From positions 1 to 29,220 of the forward strand of contig CAZBZG010000017.1 in assembly GCA_964496245.1 (NCBI GenBank): 29,220 nucleotides of DNA. Reading direction: 5' to 3'. Shown here in pieces: positions 14,656 through 21,029 of this stretch. The notes under the pieces were generated by a model. It saw only the letters and a list, made by a program, of their open reading frames with translations. It was not told the origin of the DNA and searched no databases. Position 1 is the first letter of the stretch. Each line of letters begins with the position of its first letter. Made by a program: the position numbers and the translations under genes. This stretch comes from CAZBZG01 sp964496245 (GTDB taxonomy: Bacteria > Planctomycetota > SZUA-567).

Positions 14656-16850
14656 GATTCCGTCCCTTCGTTTACGGTCTGGCGGATCGGCACGGCGTGC
14701 GGGGCGACGTACGCAATACCAGCGAGGGCGTGCGCATCCGCGCCTTTGGCGAACGCGAAGCAATCGAGCGGTTTGCCGCGGATCTGGAACGCCGCCCGCC
14801 TCCGCTCGCTGCGATCCAGGCGGTCCGCACCGAGGACGTTCCCTACGAGGACCGCGACGCCTTCGTCATTCGCCCCTCGGAGGACGCGGCCGCGCGGCAG
14901 GTAGCGGTGACGCCGGATGCCGCGCTCTGCGCCGACTGCCGGCGCGAACTCCTCGACCCAGCCGACCGGCGATACCGGTATCCCTTCATCAGCTGCACCC
15001 ACTGCGGCCCGCGGTACTCGGTGCTGCTGGACGTGCCCTACGACCGGCCGAACATCACCCTGAAGAACTTCCCCCTGTGCGACGCCTGCCGGGCCGAGTA
15101 CGAGGATCCCACCGACCGGCGCCATCACGCCCAGACCGACTGCTGCCCCGCGTGCGGCCCGCAGCTCTGGTGCGCCGGCAGCAACGGCCAGCGGCTCGCA
15201 GACGATCCCATCGGGGCCGCGGCCCGGGCCCTTGCCCGGGGCCAAATCGTGGCCGTCAAGGGGCTCGGCGGCTTCCACCTGGCCTGCGACGCGCGGAACA
15301 ACGATGCGGTCGAACGCCTCCGCGCGCGCAAGGACCGGGAGGAGAAGCCGTTCGCCGTCATGGTGCGCGACAAAGACGCCGCGCAACAGCTCGCGGAGCT
15401 GCCGGCCTATGCGGGCGAGCTCTTCGCGTCGCCCGCGAGCCCCATCGTGATCGCGCGCAAAGTGCATCCCGAAGGCCTCGCCCCGGCCGTGGCGCCGGGG
15501 AACGACTTCTACGGGCTGATGGTGCCCTACACGCCGCTCCACGTGCTGCTCCTGGCCGAAGGCCCGGACGCCCTCGTGATGACGAGCGCCAACCGGACCG
15601 ACGAGCCCATCGCCATCGACAACCACGAAGCGCTCGAGCGGCTGGACGGCATCGCCGACGCCTTTCTCCTGCACGACCGGCCCATCAGCATCCGCGTGGA
15701 CGACTCGGTGGTGCTCGCGACCGGCGGCGGTCCTACGCTCCTGCGCCGCGCGCGCGGGTATGTCCCGGCCGGGATCGAGACCGGCCGCAACGTGGACGGC
15801 ATCGCCGGGTTCGGGCCCATGCTCAAGAACACCCTGGCCGTGGGCCGGGGCACGGTCGTCTACCCCGGCCAGCACGTGGGCGACCTCAACAACCGGCTGG
15901 CGCTGGACATGTTCGACGAGGTCTACGCGCATTTGCAGGCCATTCTGGGCGTCAGCGTCCGCCGGATCGCGTGCGACCTGCATCCGGACTACCCCACCAC
16001 GCGCCTGGCGGCCGAGACCGGCCTGGAGACGGTAGCCGTGCAGCACCACCACGCGCATCTCGCGGGGCTCATGGCCGAGCACCGCGTGTACGATCGCGGC
16101 ATCGGACTCGCGTTCGACGGCACGGGCTACGGCCCGGACGACCAACTCTGGGGCGGGGAGGTCTTCACCTTCGACCCGGCGTCCTTCGAACGCGCCTTTC
16201 ACCTGGAGTACGTGCCCCTGCCGGGCGGCGAACAGGCCATCCGCGAACCCTGGCGCATGGCGCTCGCCCATCTCGTGCACCACAGGCTCGACTGGACGCC
16301 GTTCGTGGAAAACGAACTGGCCGACCGCGCCCCGCAGGCGGCCTCCGTGGTCAAGCTCCTGCAGAGCGACATTCCCCGGGTGCACACCAGCGGCATGGGC
16401 CGGCTCTTCGACGCGGTCGCCAGCCTGACCGGCCTCTGCCATACGGCGAGTTACGAAGGCCAGGCGCCCATGCGACTCGAGGGCGCGCTCACGGATGCGG
16501 GGGAGCCCTACGGCTTCGAACTCGAAGGGGGGCGGATCCGTACGGGCCGGCTCGTGGCGGATGTTTTGCGAGACGTGGAGGCCGGCGTGGCGCCAGGGAT
16601 CATTTCAGGCCGGTTCCACAACACCATCGTGGCGCTGGCGCTCGAGGCGTGTCGCCGGGTGCGCGCGGCCGAAGGCCTCACGCGCGTCTTTCTCTCCGGC
16701 GGCTGTTTCGTGAACGCGTTCCTGCGCACCCGCATTCCCGGGCGTCTCGCGGCCGACGGGTTCGAGGTCTTCGCCCACCGCCTCCTCCCGCCCAACGACG
16801 GCGGGGTCTCCACGGGGCAGGTGCTCGTCGCCGCCGCCCGCGAGGGCTGA
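14601..16850 (+). CDS. hypF: Carbamoyltransferase HypF
   Basis: The product has 749 residues from a GTG at 14601, which has AGGGAG ten bases upstream and lies inside hypB (55-base overlap). HypF transfers a carbamoyl group to HypE. Domains in order are: acylphosphatase (about 8-95, GIVQGVGFRPF with Arg21, and VRNTSEGV); two zinc-finger-like CxxC-X18-CxxC units (from CADC to CTHC and from CDAC to CPAC); a YrdC-like domain (VKGLGGFHLACDA, KPFAVM, SANRTDEPI); and a Kae1-like C-terminal domain with VQHHHAHLAGLMAEH and AFDGTGYG. It ends in SGGCFVNAFL and NDGGVSTGQ, so it looks complete. No in-frame ATG or TTG gives a better start; GTG is my inference. Confidence 0.93.
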   Translation: MHVPAGKTILVTGIVQGVGFRPFVYGLADRHGVRGDVRNTSEGVRIRAFGEREAIERFAADLERRPPPLAAIQAVRTEDVPYEDRDAFVIRPSEDAAARQVAVTPDAALCADCRRELLDPADRRYRYPFISCTHCGPRYSVLLDVPYDRPNITLKNFPLCDACRAEYEDPTDRRHHAQTDCCPACGPQLWCAGSNGQRLADDPIGAAARALARGQIVAVKGLGGFHLACDARNNDAVERLRARKDREEKPFAVMVRDKDAAQQLAELPAYAGELFASPASPIVIARKVHPEGLAPAVAPGNDFYGLMVPYTPLHVLLLAEGPDALVMTSANRTDEPIAIDNHEALERLDGIADAFLLHDRPISIRVDDSVVLATGGGPTLLRRARGYVPAGIETGRNVDGIAGFGPMLKNTLAVGRGTVVYPGQHVGDLNNRLALDMFDEVYAHLQAILGVSVRRIACDLHPDYPTTRLAAETGLETVAVQHHHAHLAGLMAEHRVYDRGIGLAFDGTGYGPDDQLWGGEVFTFDPASFERAFHLEYVPLPGGEQAIREPWRMALAHLVHHRLDWTPFVENELADRAPQAASVVKLLQSDIPRVHTSGMGRLFDAVASLTGLCHTASYEGQAPMRLEGALTDAGEPYGFELEGGRIRTGRLVADVLRDVEAGVAPGIISGRFHNTIVALALEACRRVRAAEGLTRVFLSGGCFVNAFLRTRIPGRLAADGFEVFAHRLLPPNDGGVSTGQVLVAAAREG

Positions 16851-16879
16851 ACGACACGGCCGAACGACAACGCCAGACG

Positions 16880-16912
16880 ACGCTGCCGGCGGAACGAATC
16901 CGCCGGCAGCGT
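16880..16912. terminator. Strong bidirectional hairpin between convergent hypF and citrate synthase
   Basis: ACGCTGCCGGCGGA (16880-16893) pairs perfectly with TCCGCCGGCAGCGT (16899-16912) around the loop ACGAA. It sits 30 bases after hypF and 42 bases after the citrate synthase stop. It lacks a T tract on either side, so it may act as a transcript 3'-end stabiliser as well as a terminator. Confidence 0.7.
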
Positions 16913-16954
16913 GGCGTACACATTTCGGGAGCGCGCCCGGCGCGCTGCCCATGG

Positions 16955-18343
16955 TCATCGCTTCTTGCGCGCGGACTTCTTCTTGCCGCCGCGTTTCTCC
17001 AGCGGCACGTACGGCTCGTCGAACTTGCCGATGTAGAAGGCCCGCGGCCGGAAAATCCGGTTGTTCTGCAGGTACTCGAGAACCCGGGCGGTCCATCCGG
17101 CCACGCGGCTGACCGCAAAGATGGGCGTGAACATGGGGGTTGGGATGCCCATGCCCCTGTAGACCAGACCCGAGTAGAAGTCCACGTTCGGAAAGATGCC
17201 CTTGGACGAGCCGAGTTCGCGGACGACCTCCTTCTCCAGACTCCGCGCCGTGCGGAACAGGCGCTGGATCTCCTTGTTGTCTTCGGCCACGTGCTCGGCC
17301 AGTGGCGCCAGGATCCGCGCACGCGGATCGTAGGTCTTGTACACGCGATGGCCGAAGCCCACGATCTTGCGCTTATCGCGCCGGGCCTTCTTGTACCATG
17401 CCTTGACGTCCTTAACCTTCTGGATTTCCTCGAGCATGTAGAGCACATGCTCGTTGGCCCCGCCGTGGAGCGGGCCGTTGAGCGCGGCGATGCCGGCGCC
17501 GATGGAGAAGTAGATGTCCGACAGCGTGCTCGCCACCACCATGGAGCTGAACGTGCTCGCGTTCATGCCGTGGTCCGCGTGGAGGATCAGGCAGACGTCC
17601 ATGATCCGCGCCTCTTGCGGCGTGGGTTCCCTCCCCGTCATCATGTACAGGAAATTGGCCGCGTGGCTGAGGTCGTCGCGCGGCTCGATGGGGAGCTTGC
17701 CTTCGCGCAGCCGGCTGATGGCCGCGGTCAGGGTGGCCGTGCCGCTGATCAGATGATAGATATCCTCCAGCGCCGACTCGTGCGGAGCGACTTCGAAGAC
17801 GGCGTGCTCGTGGCCTTCGGGCAGGGTCTCTTCGGGGATGGAGTCGTCGTCCGTGTGAATGGCTTCGACTTTGTCGCGGTCCTCGATGCGATCCTCGGCG
17901 TGGCCGTAGACGCGGCGGAGCAGATTGACGCCCAGACGCAGTCCGCCCATGGGATTCAGCTGCTCCACGGGAAAGCCCTGCAGCATGCGCAGCGTCTGGG
18001 GCAGATGCCGGTAGCGGCCCAGCTTGTTCTTGAACCATTCGAGCAAGCGGGGCGTGGGCAGCCGGCCGAAGAGCAGAAGATACGCCACCTCCTCGAAGGT
18101 GGAGCTCGCCGCCAGATCGAAGATATTGTATCCCCGGTAGGTCAGGATGCCCTGCCCGCCGTTGACGTGACCGATCTTCGTGTAGCAGGCGATCGCACCC
18201 TCGAGGCCTGGCCCGATGGTGCAGTCGACGGGCCAGCTCTCCTTGGCCGCCGTCGGTCCTTCGGCGTTGGGCGGGATCTCTGCGCGCGCCTTTTTCGCGG
18301 CTTCGCGCATCAGTTTGGTAAGATTCTTGGTCTTCTCAGGCAT
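16955..18343 (-). CDS. gltA: Citrate synthase
   Basis: The product has 462 residues. It condenses oxaloacetate with acetyl-CoA. Motifs are ILTYRGYNIFDLA near the N-terminus, ALNGPLHGGANEHVL (active-site His), GFGHRVYKTYDPRA (second His) and FPNVDFYSGLVY (catalytic Asp). An extra charged stretch of about 40 residues (from EDRIEDRDKVEAIHTDDD to EVAPHESALEDIY) lies between the family's usual segments, and the C-terminus is a Lys/Arg-rich tail. The start is supported by AAGGAGG before the ATG. Methylcitrate synthase is possible in principle, but the malate and isocitrate dehydrogenase neighbours favour citrate synthase. Confidence 0.93.
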   Translation of the reverse strand: MPEKTKNLTKLMREAAKKARAEIPPNAEGPTAAKESWPVDCTIGPGLEGAIACYTKIGHVNGGQGILTYRGYNIFDLAASSTFEEVAYLLLFGRLPTPRLLEWFKNKLGRYRHLPQTLRMLQGFPVEQLNPMGGLRLGVNLLRRVYGHAEDRIEDRDKVEAIHTDDDSIPEETLPEGHEHAVFEVAPHESALEDIYHLISGTATLTAAISRLREGKLPIEPRDDLSHAANFLYMMTGREPTPQEARIMDVCLILHADHGMNASTFSSMVVASTLSDIYFSIGAGIAALNGPLHGGANEHVLYMLEEIQKVKDVKAWYKKARRDKRKIVGFGHRVYKTYDPRARILAPLAEHVAEDNKEIQRLFRTARSLEKEVVRELGSSKGIFPNVDFYSGLVYRGMGIPTPMFTPIFAVSRVAGWTARVLEYLQNNRIFRPRAFYIGKFDEPYVPLEKRGGKKKSARKKR

Positions 18344-18377
18344 ACAATCCTCCTTATCGATCCAAAGCGTATCGCAG

Positions 18378-18405
18378 ACCGTACCACATCAAGGCCAAGA
18401 GTCAA
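18378..18405 (-). promoter_or_regulatory. Putative promoter for citrate synthase
   Basis: On the minus strand TTGACT (18400-18405) and TACGGT (18378-18383) are separated by 16 bp, about 35 bases upstream of the ATG. The rest of the 156-base space to malate dehydrogenase contains only weak GC hairpins. Confidence 0.4.
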
Positions 18406-18499
18406 GGGGAAAGGCTGTCTGCGCAGGGCCGGCAAACGCCCGGCGCGTTGCGGGAGGACAAGGCCGCCCGCCGATCGCCGCGGCCAGCGGGCGCGGTCT

Positions 18500-19426
18500 T
18501 CACGCTCCGAGCTTCTCGATGTTCTCGCGCACGATGGTGGCTGAATCATGAAGGGCCTGCCGCTCGTCATCGGTGAGACCGATCTCGAGGATCTGCTCCA
18601 CGCCTTTGGCGCCGAGCCGGACCGGCACGCCCGCGACCACGTCCCGCAGGCCGTATTCCCCGTTCAGGACGGCCGCGCAGGGGAGCACCCGCTTGACGTC
18701 GTTCAGGATGGCGGCGACCATCTCCACCGCGCTCGCGCCCGGCGAATAGTAGGCGCTGCCCGTCTTGAGGTGCCCCACGATCTCCCCGCCGGCCTTGCGG
18801 GTCCGCTCCACAATGCGGTCGATCGCCGCCGGATCCAGCAACTGGGGAATCGGAATGCCGGAGACCGTGCAGTACCGGGGGAGCGGCACCATGGCGTCGC
18901 CATGCCCGCCCAGCACCAGCGCCTGCGTATCCCTGACGGATACATCCAGTTCCGCGGCCACGAACGCCCGGAAGCGCGCCGCATCCAGCACGCCAGCCAT
19001 ACCCAGGACACGCTCGGCAGAAAACCCGCTCGTCTTCCAGCAGAGATAGGTCATGATGTCCAGCGGATTCGTGACCATGACGAGAAGGCTGTCGGGCGAG
19101 TGGGCGACCACGTTCTTCGTGATCTCGCGGATGATCTCGGCGTTCTTCACCAGGAGATTTTCGCGGCTCATGCCGGGTTTGCGGGCCAGCCCGCCGGTGA
19201 TCACCACCACGTCGGAGCCCGCGGTCTCCCGATAGTCCTTTGTGCCCGTGATCGTGCCGGCGAAGCCGCGCACCGGGCCGGTCTCCAGGAGGTCCAGTCC
19301 CTTGCCCTGGGACACCCCTTCGACAATATCCACGAGCACCACGTCCGCGAGGCCGTCCTCCGCCGCATACTGGGCCACGGTCGCGCCCACGTGTCCGGCT
19401 CCGATCACCGAAAGCTTGCGGTTCAC
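18500..19426 (-). CDS. mdh: NAD-dependent malate dehydrogenase, LDH-like type
   Basis: The product has 308 residues. It interconverts malate and oxaloacetate. The Rossmann loop is VIGAGHVGAT, and the Asp in VLVDIVEG at the end of beta2 indicates NAD. The substrate loop GLARKPGMSRENLL carries the Arg pair that selects malate (lactate dehydrogenases have Gln at the first). LVMVTNPLDIMTY and the catalytic His in LGGHGDAMVPL are present. Upstream lies isocitrate dehydrogenase (151 bases) and downstream citrate synthase, all on the same strand. I found no clear promoter before it; a short GCCGTC/GACGGC hairpin lies at 19488-19505. Confidence 0.95.
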   Translation of the reverse strand: MNRKLSVIGAGHVGATVAQYAAEDGLADVVLVDIVEGVSQGKGLDLLETGPVRGFAGTITGTKDYRETAGSDVVVITGGLARKPGMSRENLLVKNAEIIREITKNVVAHSPDSLLVMVTNPLDIMTYLCWKTSGFSAERVLGMAGVLDAARFRAFVAAELDVSVRDTQALVLGGHGDAMVPLPRYCTVSGIPIPQLLDPAAIDRIVERTRKAGGEIVGHLKTGSAYYSPGASAVEMVAAILNDVKRVLPCAAVLNGEYGLRDVVAGVPVRLGAKGVEQILEIGLTDDERQALHDSATIVRENIEKLGA

Positions 19427-19577
19427 GTCTCCTCCTCCCCAGCGCGGCCGTATCCATCCGCGCAGCGAACCGTCCTTCTGTGCAGCCGCCGTCTGGCAGG
19501 ACGGCCCAACCTACTCGCTGGCGCGTTCAAGGACAAACGCGAAAACGAGCCGGCTGGCGCCCTGTCCGGCGGCTGCG

Positions 19578-20786
19578 CTATTTCTCTCCCGCCGCCTGGT
19601 ACGCCCGCCAACGCGTCAGTACATCCGCGTCGCGCATGGTCTCCATGATGTAGGCGGCGAACTCCTGGCCCGAGGCGCCGGTGTCGCGTCCGGTCATGAC
19701 GAGTTTCTTCTCATACTGCTGGCAGATGTCGAGCGCCGCCGTGAGCCGGTCCGCGCGCTCCTGAAAACCGATGTGGCCGATCAGCATGGCGGCCGCGCGG
19801 ATCATGCTGCAGGGATCGGCGTACTGGGCGCGCCCCTCCTCGACCATGCGCGGGGCGCTTCCGTGAATGGCCTCGAACATGGCGTACTGCTTGCCGATGT
19901 TGGCCGATCCGGCCGTGCCCACCCCGCCCTGGAACTCGGCCGCCTCATCGGTCAGGATGTCGCCGTAGAGGTTGGGCAGCACCATGACGTCAAACGTGCG
20001 CCGCCGCTTCTCGTCCACCAGCTTGGCGGTCATGATGTCGATGTACCAGTCGTCGGCTTCGAGCTCGGGGTACTCCTTGGCGATCCGGTAGAAAGCATCG
20101 AGAAAGCGTCCGTCCCCGGTCTTGACCACGTTCGCCTTGGTCACGCAGGTCACCTTCTTGCGCCCCTGCTTCCTGGCCGTCTCGAAGGCGAGACGAACGA
20201 TGCGTTCGGCGCCGGGCGTGCTGATCAAGCGGAAATCGATGGCGATGTCCTCGTCCACGTCGATGCCGTAGGGCCCCAGCGCATACAGGTCCTCGGTGTT
20301 CTCGCGGAAGAAGAGCCAGTCGATGCCCTGCTCGGGCACGCGCACGGGCCGGACGTTGGCAAAGAGATCCAGCTCTTTGCGCATCGCCACGTTGCAGCTC
20401 TCGATGTTCGGCCAGGGATCGCCTTTGCGGGGCGTGGTGGTCGGCCCCTTGAGCGTGACGTGGTACTGCTTGATCAGCTCGAGCACGTCGTCCGGGATCG
20501 CCTTGTTGTGCTTGGCCCGGTTCTCGATCGTGAGGCCTTCGATGTCCTCGAGCAGGACCTTGCCGTCTTCCACCTCTTCCTTGAGCACCTCGGTGAGCAG
20601 CCACTTCGCTTCTTTTGCGATGAAGGGTCCGATCCCGTCGCCTCCGAGGATCCCGATCTTCACGGGTGTGAGGGTGCTGTAGTCGGTCCAGTTTGACTGC
20701 GCCTTGACGCGTTCCATGCGCTCCATCTGGATCTCGAGCAACTTGCCGAAATGCTCCTGAGCGCGTGAGATGGCTTCGCGATTCAC
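19578..20786 (-). CDS. icd: Isocitrate dehydrogenase (decarboxylating)
   Basis: The product has 402 residues from a GTG at 20786, preceded by GGGAGG. It belongs to the isocitrate/isopropylmalate dehydrogenase family: ILGGDGIGP at the start, IESCNVAMRKELDLFANVRP (matching the E. coli Icd stretch with the isocitrate-binding Ser and Args), FRENTEDLYA, NLYGDILTDEAAEFQGG and EAIHGSAPRM. The Ser and Arg pattern argues for isocitrate over isopropylmalate. At the position where NADP enzymes have Lys-Tyr and NAD enzymes Asp-Ile after HGxAP, this one has Arg-Met, so the cofactor cannot be read. An ATG further upstream (20909) extends the frame by 41 non-conserved residues and would pass over the promoter. 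Confidence 0.9.
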   Translation of the reverse strand: MNREAISRAQEHFGKLLEIQMERMERVKAQSNWTDYSTLTPVKIGILGGDGIGPFIAKEAKWLLTEVLKEEVEDGKVLLEDIEGLTIENRAKHNKAIPDDVLELIKQYHVTLKGPTTTPRKGDPWPNIESCNVAMRKELDLFANVRPVRVPEQGIDWLFFRENTEDLYALGPYGIDVDEDIAIDFRLISTPGAERIVRLAFETARKQGRKKVTCVTKANVVKTGDGRFLDAFYRIAKEYPELEADDWYIDIMTAKLVDEKRRRTFDVMVLPNLYGDILTDEAAEFQGGVGTAGSANIGKQYAMFEAIHGSAPRMVEEGRAQYADPCSMIRAAAMLIGHIGFQERADRLTAALDICQQYEKKLVMTGRDTGASGQEFAAYIMETMRDADVLTRWRAYQAAGEK

Positions 20787-20880
20787 GTGGTCCTCCCTTG
20801 TCTGCCGCGTCGAAGTCCGAAACGGTGGCACGGTGCAACGGATCAGACTCGGCCTCCGCCGAGCCGCACAAAGGCCCCCC

Positions 20881-20909
20881 TGTATAGCCCGCCCGCTCCA
20901 CCAACGCAA
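20881..20909 (-). promoter_or_regulatory. Putative sigma70-like promoter for isocitrate dehydrogenase
   Basis: On the minus strand TTGCGT (20904-20909) and TATACA (20881-20886) are separated by 17 bp, about 95 bases upstream of the GTG start. It is one of the best matches in the window and also argues against the longer start. Confidence 0.55.
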
Positions 20910-20949
20910 GCCGAAAACCGTGGCCGGCCGGATGCGGGGCGATCGCAGG

Positions 20950-20977
20950 TTGACTGTCCAGCATTAGCTGGTACACT
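20950..20977 (+). promoter_or_regulatory. Putative promoter with operator-like repeat for the rhamnosidase
   Basis: TTGACT (20950-20955) and TACACT (20972-20977) are separated by 16 bp. The spacer contains CCAGC-ATTA-GCTGG (20958-20971), a perfect 5-bp inverted repeat flanked by TGT and ACA, positioned where a repressor could block RNA polymerase. The ATG follows at 21030. Confidence 0.5.
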
Positions 20978-21029
20978 CGTGAAGGGAATCTCTGCCCTTC
21001 TTCGGCCTGCGCCCGCAGAGGAGCCGCCC

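Noticed and set aside
14274..16442. Minus-strand open frame of 722 codons over hypB and hypF
   Set aside because: The plus-strand HypF domains are complete; the minus frame is a shadow.
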